NCBI GenBank assembly: GCA_964437215.1
Contig: CAYTFZ010000011.1
Coordinates: forward strand, 1 to 47,628
Source of the DNA: JAAYAN01 sp964437215
GTDB taxonomy: Bacteria; Bacteroidota; Ignavibacteria; Ignavibacteriales; Melioribacteraceae
Direction of reading: 5' to 3'
Length of the DNA: 47,628 nucleotides
The notes beneath the pieces are model-generated. The model was not told where the DNA came from. It saw nothing but the letters and a program-made list of their open reading frames with translations, and searched no databases. Position 1 is the first letter of the stretch. The number at the start of each line of letters is the position of its first letter. Shown here in pieces: positions 17,343 to 25,614 of the stretch. Both the position numbers and the translations under genes were made by a program.

Positions 17343-18803
17343 TTATGCTTTCAGATTGTCCAGTTTATGTTTAATTGATAAAATTGACACCGACGAAAAT
17401 CCTACAAAAAACAATAAATGAAACGGCAAAGCTGCAAGTTCCAGAAAATATATTGATGCAACAACACCGATAAGACAATAAAATGCAAGCATCAATTCAA
17501 CGAAAACTGCAGCATCAATTTTTAATTCTCCCAAATATTTATTTTTATTCCATTTATCCTTCTTCTCAACAACTTTAAACTTAGGAGTGCGTACAAAAGA
17601 ACTTTTTCTATCGAGAAGTCCTTCTATTACGGCAAGCGAATTGTTAAAAGCAAGACCCATACTTCCTGCCATAAATAGAGGGAAAAACAATATCTTTTTC
17701 CGCCAATCCTCGTTTACAGCTTTTTGAGCGTAAAGATAGAATAAAAATGAACTAATGAATGCAAGAACAAAAATTGACATAACGTTAAAAAACACATCGT
17801 GCGGACCGCTGTTTTTTATGAAAATCAAAGGAACATTTAAAATAGCTGCTAAAAGAATAAAAGGGAATACAATATTATTTGTTAGATGGAATGTGGATTG
17901 AAGTTTAATTCTGAAAGGAATTTCCGATTTCCAGACAGCCGGCAGAATTTTTTTTGCGGTTTCAACGGCTCCTTTTGTCCAGCGGAACTGCTGGGCTTTT
18001 AAAGCATTAATTTCCATAGGAAGTTCGGATGGTGTTGTAAAATCGCGCAGGAAAACAAAGCGCCAACCTCTTAACTGCGCACGATAGCTTAAATCCAAAT
18101 CCTCGGTTAAAGTATCCGAATGCCAGTTTCCGGCATCTTCTATACATTCTTTTTTCCAAACGCCGCCGGTGCCGTTAAAGTTAATAAAAAATCCAGCTTT
18201 ATTACGGACAGGCTGTTCCATTACAAAATGTCCGTTCAAAGCAAGCGCCTGAATTTTTGTAAGCATAGAATAATCTTCGTTCAGGTGTTCCCATCTTGTT
18301 TGAACCATTCCAATCCGGTCGTTTGTAAAATAACTTAAAGTCTTTTTAAGAAAATCTTTTTTAGGGATAAAATCCGCATCAAAAATTGCAACATATTCAC
18401 CTTTGGAAATTTTTAAACCGGCTTTTAAAGCTCCTGCTTTGTATCCGGTTCTATCGGTTCTGTGAATATGTTTGATATCAAACCCGAGTTTTTGTTTTTC
18501 AGTTACAATTTTTTCTACAATCTGAACAGTTTCGTCAGTTGAATCATCGAGCACCTGAATTTCGAGGTATTCTTTCGGATAATCAATTTCGCAAACTGCA
18601 TTTATAAGTCTTTCGATTACATAAAGCTCGTTGTACAATGGGAGCTGAATTGTAACCATTTTATCGTAAACCATATTTTTGTTTTGTTCGGGATGCTGAT
18701 GGGAATATTTCCAATAATAATAAAGCATCACAAAGCCGTGACAGCCAAAAATCATTAAAATTGAGAGAGAAATAAAATACATAACTAAAACTGCTTGATC
18801 CAT
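17343..18803 (-). CDS. Processive-type membrane glycosyltransferase, family 2
   Basis: The 486-residue protein has one N-terminal membrane segment, a GT-A catalytic domain and four C-terminal membrane segments. Catalytic motifs in order are IQVLDDSTDET (nucleotide-sugar Asp), FDADFIPKKDF (DxD-like), TEDLDLSYRAQLRGW (the TED base motif) and QQFRWTKGA (QxxRW). This D,D,TED,QxxRW set is that of cellulose/hyaluronan-synthase-like enzymes, and the layout resembles glucomannan/CslA-type transferases. The polymer made is unknown. It lies between lptE and a TPR gene with 1-4 base spacing, so an exported polysaccharide or glycolipid is plausible. Confidence 0.87.
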   Translation of the reverse strand: MDQAVLVMYFISLSILMIFGCHGFVMLYYYWKYSHQHPEQNKNMVYDKMVTIQLPLYNELYVIERLINAVCEIDYPKEYLEIQVLDDSTDETVQIVEKIVTEKQKLGFDIKHIHRTDRTGYKAGALKAGLKISKGEYVAIFDADFIPKKDFLKKTLSYFTNDRIGMVQTRWEHLNEDYSMLTKIQALALNGHFVMEQPVRNKAGFFINFNGTGGVWKKECIEDAGNWHSDTLTEDLDLSYRAQLRGWRFVFLRDFTTPSELPMEINALKAQQFRWTKGAVETAKKILPAVWKSEIPFRIKLQSTFHLTNNIVFPFILLAAILNVPLIFIKNSGPHDVFFNVMSIFVLAFISSFLFYLYAQKAVNEDWRKKILFFPLFMAGSMGLAFNNSLAVIEGLLDRKSSFVRTPKFKVVEKKDKWNKNKYLGELKIDAAVFVELMLAFYCLIGVVASIYFLELAALPFHLLFFVGFSSVSILSIKHKLDNLKA

Positions 18804-18807
18804 ATTA

Positions 18808-19320
18808 TCACCAATTTGATACTACACTTAATAAAATATCTTCTGTTATATTTTCAATTGCAAAAGAAAGCGCATTTCTTTTGCCGTTAATTACATCTTC
18901 AGTACTGCTATAATTTTGAGAATTCGAAAAATTCTTTTCAAAAATCGTTTTCTTTTTAACAAGGTCGCGATAAAGCACTTTAACCGTTAATGTAACTTTC
19001 AATTCGGATGCTGCTTCGTTTTGAACAACTGCCGGGGCGGTAGTTACCGAAAGGATTGTACAATCGAGTAATGCGTCTGAATTAAGTTTATCGGAAACCC
19101 GTAAAGTATTATCGTCAATAAATTGCTTTGTAAGTTCATTTGTAAATAACTCAACAAGTTCAGCTTCTCCCGAACCGCTGCGGTCTTTGCATACAGGTAT
19201 GGAAATAGTTTTCAGGTGTTCAGGCACAGATGCTCCTGTAAAAGAATAGCTGCATCCAGGAATACTTAAAATAAATAAAAACACTGATATAAAGATCAGT
19301 ACATTTTTAGTGAATATCAT
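18808..19320 (-). CDS. lptE: LptE-family LPS-assembly lipoprotein
   Basis: The 170-residue lipoprotein has a hydrophobic signal and lipobox SIPG-C (Cys about 23). The LptE-like body starts YSFTGASVPEHLKTISIPVCKDRS and contains LTKQFIDDNTLRV and VTLTVKVLYRDLVKKK. LptE plugs the LptD barrel for LPS delivery to the outer leaflet, and sequence conservation in this family is low. Bacteroidota/Chlorobi LptE genes often sit next to a sigma-54 activator, as here: the two genes overlap by 14 bases. Confidence 0.84.
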   Translation of the reverse strand: MIFTKNVLIFISVFLFILSIPGCSYSFTGASVPEHLKTISIPVCKDRSGSGEAELVELFTNELTKQFIDDNTLRVSDKLNSDALLDCTILSVTTAPAVVQNEAASELKVTLTVKVLYRDLVKKKTIFEKNFSNSQNYSSTEDVINGKRNALSFAIENITEDILLSVVSNW

Positions 19321-20410
19321 ATTCTTTCAATTTCCTGTATAGTGTCCGTTCGCTTATTCTAAGCAGTCGCGATGCTTTTCGTTTATTTCCTTTTGTATAT
19401 AAAAGTGCATTCACTATCGCTTCTTTTTCCAATTTATCAATAGACGAAACTTCTTTTATTTCGTCATAGTTCATCGGAGAAATAGTTCCCGGGTTTTTTG
19501 CTGCCATTTCTTTTAATTCAATAAGATCTTTCTTTATTTCAATTAAAGCCCTATATATCATTTCACGGTCGAGCGTTGTTGAAGGCTGGTCGAGATGAAC
19601 AGGCAAAAATTTAGATTCTTCTTTCCCCGAAAAATTGTTTATAAGAGGCAGAATATCTTCTGCATCAATCATTCCGTTTCGGTTAAGGGCAGCAGAGGTT
19701 TCAATTACATTTTTTAGTTCTCTAATATTCCCTGGCCAGTTGTACCGCATTAAAAGGTCAACTGCTTTATCGGAAAGCTCGGGATTTACCTTTTTATTAC
19801 TTGCTGAAAATTTTCTTAGGAATTCAAATGCCATTAGCGGAATGTCTTCAATGCGTTCACGCAAAGGAGGTATTGTAAGCGTAACTGCTTTCAAACGAAA
19901 ATATAGATCAGCCCGGAATTTTTTTGCATCTACCTGCTTTTGTAAATCCTTATTAGTGGCAGCCAGCAAACGGATATCAACTTTTTTTACCAATTCACTT
20001 CCTATGGGCATAAACTCGCGAGTTTCGATAACCCGCAATAATTTAACCTGAGTGGTTAATGGCATTTCGCCGATTTCATCTAAAAAAAGAGTTCCGCCAT
20101 CGGCAATTTCGAAATAACCTTTTCTGTCTTCAATAGCTCCTGTAAAAGAACCTTTTTTATGGCCGAAAAGCTCACTTTCCAAAAGTCCTTCGGGAATGGC
20201 TCCGCAATTAACACTTACAAGTCTTTTTTCAGAACGATGGCTGAAATTATGAAGTGCTTTTGCAAAAACTTCCTTGCCTACTCCGCTTTCACCATATATA
20301 AGTACAGAAATATCAGACGAAGCCACCTGCATGGTAATATCAATCAAATCCTTGATTTGTTTTGATTTACCAATAATACCATTTGATCTTTGAAATTCTT
20401 CGACTGTCAT
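19307..20410 (-). CDS. Sigma-54-dependent transcriptional activator without receiver domain
   Basis: The 367-residue protein is essentially an AAA+ domain plus a Fis-type helix-turn-helix. Walker A is GESGVGKE (40-47), the sigma-54 contact loop is GSFTGA (87-92, S in place of A), Walker B is GGTLFLDEIGEM (about 105-116), and the sensor is MRYNWPGNIRELKN. The C-terminal HTH (about 325-367) contains NKRKASRLLRISERTLYRKL. There is no N-terminal receiver or PAS domain, so regulation must come from a partner protein or expression level. It is first in the lptE-GT2-TPR unit, and the lptE start overlaps its end. No -24/-12 sigma-54 promoter was recognised in the window. Confidence 0.92.
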   Translation of the reverse strand: MTVEEFQRSNGIIGKSKQIKDLIDITMQVASSDISVLIYGESGVGKEVFAKALHNFSHRSEKRLVSVNCGAIPEGLLESELFGHKKGSFTGAIEDRKGYFEIADGGTLFLDEIGEMPLTTQVKLLRVIETREFMPIGSELVKKVDIRLLAATNKDLQKQVDAKKFRADLYFRLKAVTLTIPPLRERIEDIPLMAFEFLRKFSASNKKVNPELSDKAVDLLMRYNWPGNIRELKNVIETSAALNRNGMIDAEDILPLINNFSGKEESKFLPVHLDQPSTTLDREMIYRALIEIKKDLIELKEMAAKNPGTISPMNYDEIKEVSSIDKLEKEAIVNALLYTKGNKRKASRLLRISERTLYRKLKEYDIH

Positions 20411-20591
20411 TTTTGCAAATATTAAATTATTCTAATTGTAAAAATACTATAAAAAAACAGATATATGATAATAAATATTAAAGGACTTTTAACATTTGTT
20501 TTAAATCATATACTGGGTGACAAAATGACAAAAAATATGAGAAGTATTTGGATTCATCATTATTTAGTAAAATTAAAAAAGGAGGGATCTT

Positions 20592-20621
20592 TAAAAAAAA
20601 GAAACCTGCGCAAGGCAGGTT
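20592..20621 (-). terminator. Intrinsic terminator after the OmpA-family gene
   Basis: On the minus strand AACCTGC and GCAGGTT form a perfect 7-bp stem around CTTGC, followed by TCTTTTTTTT. It lies about 24 bases past the stop codon of the OmpA/TSP3 gene and cleanly separates that gene from the sigma-54 activator unit. Confidence 0.92.
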
Positions 20622-20644
20622 CCTTCCGGTAAAATATTTAATGC

Positions 20645-22204
20645 TTATTTTTTAACAGGAGCAAATTCAATTCTTCTGTTTTTAGCTCTGCCTTCTGCAG
20701 TTGCGTTGTCGGCAACAGGATTTTCTGGACCAAAGCCTTTTGATGATAAACGTGTTTTGTCGATGCCTTTAGCTATTAACCAATCCATAACAGCTTTAGC
20801 TCTTCTTTCAGATAATTTCTGGTTGAAAGCTTTACCACCTTGGCTGTCGGTATAACCGTTAATTGCAACTTTCATATCCGGATAAGCTTTTAATGTTCTT
20901 ACCACTTTCGAAAGGATTTCTTCCGATTCAGGTAATACATCAGCTTTACCGCTCTTAAAGTTTACGCCTTCAAGTACTATTGGTGTGTCTTCTTTAAGTT
21001 CAAGAATTACATCATCTTCAGCGTTATTAGGGTTAGTACCGCGTTTAACTTCAACAAAATCGTTTACTGATCCGGCATCTGTATCAGCAACAAGCGGATT
21101 TGTTTTTGTTTTGTTGATTTCTTCGCCGTCGGATAAACCTTCTCCGTCTGTGTCAGTTTTCAAAGGATCGGTTTTGTGTTTTTTAACTTCGTCACCGTCA
21201 TTTAATCCATCACCGTCTGTATCAGCTTTAAGCGGATTGGTTTTGTATTTGTTAACTTCTTCGCCGTCGTTCAAACCGTCGCCGTCTGTATCAGCTTTAA
21301 GAGGTTCAGTTTTGAATTTGTTGATTTCTTCGCCGTCGTTCAAACCGTCGCCGTCTGTATCAGCTTTTACAGGACTTGTTTTAACTTTGCTTACTTCTTC
21401 GCCGTCATTCAATCCATCGCCGTCTGTATCAGCTTTAAGCGGATCGGTTTTATATTGATTGATTTCTTCGCCGTCATTCAATCCATCGCCGTCTGTATCA
21501 GGATTGTTTGGGTCTGTTCCAAGTTGAAGTTCTTCGCGTTTTGTAAGCCCGTCTTTATCGTTGTCGCTGCTTCCTGAACTTGAATAAGCAACACCTACAC
21601 CGGCTGATAAGTATCCGTCGTATGTTCTTTCAGAAAAGAGTTTATCGAAATTGTTGTAATTGTTCAGGTTATCTGTAAATGTCTGTGTGTAATTTGCCTG
21701 AAGGTCCAAAAGAAAATCTTCTGCTACTGGTATCTCAACACCTATACCAACAGGAACAAATGCAGCATATCCGTATGATTTTGTCCATCTGTTATTTTTC
21801 ATAGCAGGTTTGTTTGTTACGTCGAAATGCATTCCGCCGATACCAATAAAAAGGTAAGGGTTGCAGCATTCTTCTTCAAACGGACTGAAAAGCAATCTTA
21901 AATCAACCGGAATCATTTGAGTTCTGTAATAATTTTTTGTAGCATCAACACCAGCAAGAGAACCGAAACCGGCTCCTAATTCTGCATCGAAATATGAGCT
22001 TAATTCATGTCTGTAAAAAACTCGAGCTAGGTACGATATTTTGTAATTATCACCTATGTACCATTCGTTTCTCGGAGATAGTGCATTAATTTGTCCGCCT
22101 AACTTATATTCATAATCGGACATCTGAGCCTGTGTAAAAGTCAGGCTGAAAAAAACAGCAAACAAAAAAATACTGAAGATTTTGAAACGTCTACTTTGGT
22201 TCAT
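20645..22204 (-). CDS. OmpA-family protein with thrombospondin type 3 repeats
   Basis: The 519-residue protein has a signal peptide (cleaved about residue 26, after FTQA) and an 8-strand-type barrel (about 27-205). Seven to eight Ca-binding thrombospondin-3-like repeats of 23 residues follow (about 212-400, core ADTDGDGLNDGEE). The OmpA C-terminal peptidoglycan-binding domain is about 408-519 (VNFKSGKADVLPESEEIL, INGYTDSQGGKAFNQKLSERRA). It would tether the outer membrane to peptidoglycan, with the repeats as a calcium-stiffened spacer. A good AGGAGA ribosome site precedes the ATG. If the 22307 gap is artificial, the stand-alone receiver gene lies only about 47 bases upstream, so the two may be co-transcribed. 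Confidence 0.93.
   Translation of the reverse strand: MNQSRRFKIFSIFLFAVFFSLTFTQAQMSDYEYKLGGQINALSPRNEWYIGDNYKISYLARVFYRHELSSYFDAELGAGFGSLAGVDATKNYYRTQMIPVDLRLLFSPFEEECCNPYLFIGIGGMHFDVTNKPAMKNNRWTKSYGYAAFVPVGIGVEIPVAEDFLLDLQANYTQTFTDNLNNYNNFDKLFSERTYDGYLSAGVGVAYSSSGSSDNDKDGLTKREELQLGTDPNNPDTDGDGLNDGEEINQYKTDPLKADTDGDGLNDGEEVSKVKTSPVKADTDGDGLNDGEEINKFKTEPLKADTDGDGLNDGEEVNKYKTNPLKADTDGDGLNDGDEVKKHKTDPLKTDTDGEGLSDGEEINKTKTNPLVADTDAGSVNDFVEVKRGTNPNNAEDDVILELKEDTPIVLEGVNFKSGKADVLPESEEILSKVVRTLKAYPDMKVAINGYTDSQGGKAFNQKLSERRAKAVMDWLIAKGIDKTRLSSKGFGPENPVADNATAEGRAKNRRIEFAPVKK
21040..21570 (-). repeat. 69-base tandem repeats encoding TSP3 units
   Basis: The coding strand repeats every 69 bases (23 codons), for example at 21213, 21282 and 21351. 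Third-position differences show that the copies have begun to diverge, while DTDGDGLNDG is kept in most units. The unit nearest the OmpA domain has decayed to DTDAGSVND. Confidence 0.85.
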
Positions 22205-22251
22205 TATAAGTTTCTCCTAAATTAGTTTGAGAATTATTTATTTTGTTTTAA

Positions 22252-22462
22252 TTAAGCTGCTAAACAATTTTCTAATATATGAATAAGGATGCTGTAATCT
22301 TTCTCTNNNNNNNNNNNNNNNNNNNNNNNNNNNNNNNNNNNNNNNNNNNNNNNNNNNNNNNNNNNNNNNNNNNNNNNNNNNNNNNNNNNNNNNNNNNNNN
22401 NNNNNNTTAAGCTGCTAAACAATTTTCTAATATATGAATAAGGATGCTGTAATCTTTCTCTT
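22252..22462. other. Scaffold gap (100 N) flanked by a 55-base exact duplication
   Basis: Bases 22252-22306 are identical to 22407-22461, on either side of the N run 22307-22406. The repeated segment is the 3' end of the receiver gene. Two contigs therefore overlap by 55 bases, and the gap is a scaffolding artefact rather than missing sequence. Confidence 0.9.
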
Positions 22463-22757
22463 TTGTTAAAAAGAAATCGGCGCCGGTTTTAAGAATGTCT
22501 TCTTTTAAATAATAATTATCTTTTGTTGTAAATACAATCATTTTTGAATCCGGTGCAAAATCCTTTAATTCTTTTATTAAAGATGTTCTAATTTTATCTT
22601 TTTCCTGTATATCGGCAATAATTATATCTATTTCAAGATCTATGAATAAATCGTCCTCAGTTGAATCAAAAACTCTAACATTCGGGAATATTTTCAGAAT
22701 TTCTTTTAATCCCGAACGAAATAAATGCGAACTATCTTGTATCAATATATTTTTCAT
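22407..22757 (-). CDS. Stand-alone response-regulator receiver protein
   Basis: The protein of about 116 residues is a single CheY-like receiver without an output domain. The N-terminal acidic pair is reduced to one Asp (ILIQDSS, D8). The phospho-acceptor is present (EIDIIIADIQ, D49), as are the Thr (MIVFTT) and the Lys (FFLTKEKD). FRSGLKEIL resembles NarL-type receivers, so it may derive from the neighbouring LuxR-type regulator by loss of its DNA-binding domain. The ATG at 22757 follows AGGATTAGGT, which is preferred to a TTG five codons earlier. The stop codon sits at the contig edge. Its job may be as a phosphate sink or allosteric partner; that is inference. Confidence 0.8.
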   Translation of the reverse strand: MKNILIQDSSHLFRSGLKEILKIFPNVRVFDSTEDDLFIDLEIDIIIADIQEKDKIRTSLIKELKDFAPDSKMIVFTTKDNYYLKEDILKTGADFFLTKEKDYSILIHILENCLAA

Positions 22758-22809
22758 ATACCTAATCCTCAAAAATTACTAATTAAAAATTAGGATATAT
22801 ATCAACAAA

Positions 22810-22841
22810 CAAATATAACACAAATATTGATGTTTTTGTAA
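22810..22841 (-). promoter_or_regulatory. Candidate promoter of the stand-alone receiver
   Basis: On the minus strand TATATTTG (22810-22817) fits the Bacteroidota -7 consensus TAnnTTTG. The -33 position at a 21-base spacing reads TTA rather than TTG. It would place the transcript start about 45 bases before the ATG. Confidence 0.35.
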
Positions 22842-22891
22842 TGTTAAAAACAATTTTATGTCGTATTATCTGTTACAAGATTTCAAAGAAC

Positions 22892-23524
22892 TCAATCAAT
22901 CAGTTTGTTTTCGATAGCATAATGAGCAAGTTCCATATTTGAATGCATTTCCATCTTTTCCATAATTCGTGCTCTGTATGTGTTAACAGTGTTTATGCTT
23001 ATGGATAGCATATCGGCGATTTCTTTAATAGTTTTCCCGATTGAAATAAGTCTCATAATTTCAAATTCTCTGTTCGAAAGAATTTCGTGAGGATTTTGCT
23101 TTATATCTTTTTCAAATTCTCCTGCCATTTTTTCGGCAATTATCGGGGTTATATATTTTCTGCCGGTACTGATTGTTCTAATAGCCTCAATTAAAATTTT
23201 CGGATCCGATTCTTTACTGAGATAACAGCTGGCACCTGCTTTAATTGCACGCAAACCAAATCTTTCTTCGGGGTGCATACTTAAAATTAAAACCGGCATT
23301 TTAGGCTTGATTTTTTTTATATCTGGCAGCATATCCAAACCGCTTCTTCCAGGAAGACCAATGTCAATAACAACTAAATCAACATCATTCTCAATTAAAT
23401 AATTAAAAACTTCAGTTCCGTCTTCTGCTTCGTAAATTACTTTTAAATCGGGTTCGCGGTTGATATAATTCTTTATACCTGCCCTAAATATTGGATGATC
23501 ATCTGCAATTAATATATTCAGCAT
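22892..23524 (-). CDS. NarL/FixJ-type response regulator
   Basis: The 210-residue protein has a full receiver with D8/D9, phospho-acceptor D54 (VVIDIGLPGRSG), T/S (LILSMHPEE) and Lys (CYLSKESD). A LuxR-type HTH follows (about 145-205: LSNREFEIMRLISIGKTIKEIADMLSIS split around the recognition helix, then TVNTYRARIMEKM). It would bind DNA when phosphorylated. It is divergent from a membrane histidine kinase at 23661, its likely partner, and a matching promoter lies at 23548-23578. It is typical in length and motifs. Confidence 0.92.
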   Translation of the reverse strand: MLNILIADDHPIFRAGIKNYINREPDLKVIYEAEDGTEVFNYLIENDVDLVVIDIGLPGRSGLDMLPDIKKIKPKMPVLILSMHPEERFGLRAIKAGASCYLSKESDPKILIEAIRTISTGRKYITPIIAEKMAGEFEKDIKQNPHEILSNREFEIMRLISIGKTIKEIADMLSISINTVNTYRARIMEKMEMHSNMELAHYAIENKLID

Positions 23525-23547
23525 TAAACAACCAAAATTATTTTTTG

Positions 23548-23578
23548 GAAAGGTACTACTTAATTTTGAAAATTACAA
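23548..23578 (-). promoter_or_regulatory. Candidate Bacteroidota-type promoter of the response regulator
   Basis: The minus strand has TTG (23576-23578), a 20-base spacer, then TACCTTTC (23548-23555), one mismatch from TAnnTTTG. The spacing equals that of the enolase promoter. The start codon is 24 bases downstream. Confidence 0.55.
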
Positions 23579-23595
23579 CAAAATCAAGGCTAAAA

Positions 23596-23626
23596 TTTAA
23601 CGTTTGGTAATAATTTATTATATTTG
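23596..23626 (+). promoter_or_regulatory. Candidate promoter of the histidine kinase
   Basis: TATATTTG (23619-23626) matches TAnnTTTG exactly. The -33 position at 20 bases reads TTT instead of TTG. It is divergent from the response-regulator promoter and 35 bases ahead of the kinase ATG. Confidence 0.4.
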
Positions 23627-23660
23627 TCACCAAAAAATCCTTATTCCGGAACCCGGGTTT

Positions 23661-25586
23661 ATGAATATTTTAAAATCACTGCAATTAAGCTGGAAGAAAA
23701 AACTATTCATTTACTTCCTGCTTGCTTCTTTAATTCCGCTTTCAATTGCTTCTTACAACATTATAAAACTATCGGAAGACGAACTTAAAAGCAACACAAA
23801 TACCGAACTTATAAATTTAACCGGTGCAATTTCGAAAGACATTAACCAATTTTATCTGAATAATTGGCTGGCTTATTTGAAAATTATTAAACTGACGCTT
23901 GAAAATCCGGATTTATCAGCCGAGACAAAGACATATCAGGTTATCAATTCGATGAAGACAGTCGATGATTTTTTAAATTTGGATATTGTTTTTGAAGCAG
24001 AAGAAAATCAATTTATAAAAGCAGTTGAATTATCGCGCGAAGATTTTAAAGCAGCTATTGAAAAGAAAAAAATAAGCGATCCTTTCAGATTAAACGAGGA
24101 ATTTACAATAAATAAATTAAAAGCCGGAAAAAAAATATTTTCGAATCCGGTTTATATTGATGAATTTAATATTTGGGTTGTTGCGGCATTACTGAAGCTT
24201 GAAAACAATGAACAGCAGACATCATATTTAAGAGCAATAATCAAAATTGATAAGCTTTTTGACCGGTTGAAAGAAAATCCGTTTAATAAAAGAGGAAAAG
24301 TATTTCTGCTTGATTCGGACGGTGTTCAGGTACCGGAGCATAATGAATCGCACAAAGGTTTGTGCGAGGATGTAAAAGCACTGCTTAATACAGGAAAAAG
24401 AATAGAGGGAATTATAAATTATAAAAACTCATCGGGTGAAAAGTACATTTCAAGCTGTTCCATTTCCGAAAACATAAATCTTGCAATTATTGCTGTTATA
24501 AAACAAGAAGATGCTTATGCTGCGGTAAATGCAATGAAGAGTTCAACTATTTACTGGGGATTATTGGGGCTTGCTATTTCACTTGCCGGAGTTTTTCTTT
24601 ATGCCGGAAGCATTTCGCGCCCGGTTACAAAAATAAGCAAAATGGCTCAGGAAATTTCGAAAGGTAATTTTGACGTTGAGGGAGATTTTAGAAATAGCGA
24701 CTCGATAGGCATTCTCGGCAATACGCTTATAAGCACAAGCAGGGAACTTAAATCATCGTTCAGTAAAATTGAACAGCAGAAGAAGGAGCTTGAAGAATAC
24801 AGCAAATCGCTTGAAGATAAAGTAAATGAAAGAACATTTCAGCTTAAAAAGCTAAATTCAAATTTGCTGGCGGCAAATAAAAGATTAGAGGACTTAAATG
24901 AAGAAAAGGACGAAATACTCCGAATTGCTGCTCACGATATGAAAAATCCCTTAGCGGGAATAAAAAATTTTGCGTCCTGGATTGCGGATAATCAAAATCT
25001 TCCCAAATCGGAAATAGACAATTCAGCCAGAATAATCGTAGATTCGTCGCAACGGATGTTTGAGATAATAAATAAAATTCTTGAAGCTAACAAACTTGAA
25101 AAAGAAGGAATTCCTTTTGAAATTAAGAATGTGGATTTGGTTAAGGCAATAGAAAGGGTAATTTCCGAAAACAAAATGTATTCATCCGAAAAGAAAATAG
25201 AAGTGGTTTTTAATAAACTTGAAACAGAATGTATTGTTTCGGCTGACGAAAAACTTTTACAGAGTATTTTAGATAATCTGTTGTCGAATGCATTAAAATT
25301 TTCGGCTAAAGAAAAGGTAGTAAAAATTGAAATAAGTCAATCGAAAAAAAACGGCTCTTTCAGTATTGCTGACGAAGGACCCGGTTTTACCGAAGATGAT
25401 AAATCTAAAGTTTTCAGAAAGTTTGGAAAACTTTCCGCACGTCCTACAGGCGGTGAAAATTCCACGGGACTTGGACTTTCGATTGTTAAAAAACTGACTG
25501 AATTGATGAAGGGGAAAGTTACATTTAAAAGTGAATTCGGAAAAGGCACAACCTTTACAGTAGAATTGCCGAGGGGGAAGAATTAA
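23661..25586 (+). CDS. Membrane sensor histidine kinase (Cache-like sensor, HAMP, HisKA, HATPase)
   Basis: The kinase is about 641 residues from the ATG at 23661; the open frame also offers a TTG at 23604, inside the likely promoter. It has a first membrane segment (KLFIYFLLASLIPLSIASY), an extracytoplasmic Cache-like sensor of about 270 residues, and a second segment (WGLLGLAISLAGVFLYAG). Next come HAMP, a coiled coil, the H-box RIAAHDMKNPLAGIKNF, the N-box ILDNLLSNALKFSA, G1 IADEGPGFTEDD and G2 STGLGLSIVKK. All catalytic boxes look intact. It is divergent from the NarL-type regulator and directly precedes the LysM-FecR gene, which suggests that an envelope signal is sensed. Confidence 0.92.
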   Translation: MNILKSLQLSWKKKLFIYFLLASLIPLSIASYNIIKLSEDELKSNTNTELINLTGAISKDINQFYLNNWLAYLKIIKLTLENPDLSAETKTYQVINSMKTVDDFLNLDIVFEAEENQFIKAVELSREDFKAAIEKKKISDPFRLNEEFTINKLKAGKKIFSNPVYIDEFNIWVVAALLKLENNEQQTSYLRAIIKIDKLFDRLKENPFNKRGKVFLLDSDGVQVPEHNESHKGLCEDVKALLNTGKRIEGIINYKNSSGEKYISSCSISENINLAIIAVIKQEDAYAAVNAMKSSTIYWGLLGLAISLAGVFLYAGSISRPVTKISKMAQEISKGNFDVEGDFRNSDSIGILGNTLISTSRELKSSFSKIEQQKKELEEYSKSLEDKVNERTFQLKKLNSNLLAANKRLEDLNEEKDEILRIAAHDMKNPLAGIKNFASWIADNQNLPKSEIDNSARIIVDSSQRMFEIINKILEANKLEKEGIPFEIKNVDLVKAIERVISENKMYSSEKKIEVVFNKLETECIVSADEKLLQSILDNLLSNALKFSAKEKVVKIEISQSKKNGSFSIADEGPGFTEDDKSKVFRKFGKLSARPTGGENSTGLGLSIVKKLTELMKGKVTFKSEFGKGTTFTVELPRGKN

Positions 25587-25614
25587 TAATAATAAATTAA
25601 ATAAATTTAAAACT

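Noticed and set aside
20507..20530. TGACAAAATGACA direct repeat upstream of the sigma-54 activator as an operator
   Set aside because: It is a short A-rich direct repeat seen once; chance is likely and no partner site was found.
20985..21458. 157-codon plus-strand ORF rich in Ser/Pro
   Set aside because: It is the exact antisense of the TSP3 repeats of the OmpA gene; its repetitiveness is inherited from that gene.
23602..23626. TTTG and TATATTTG as a promoter pair
   Set aside because: The spacing from the TTTG at 23603 is only 12 bases, too short; the TTT at 23596 with a 20-base spacer was listed instead at low confidence.
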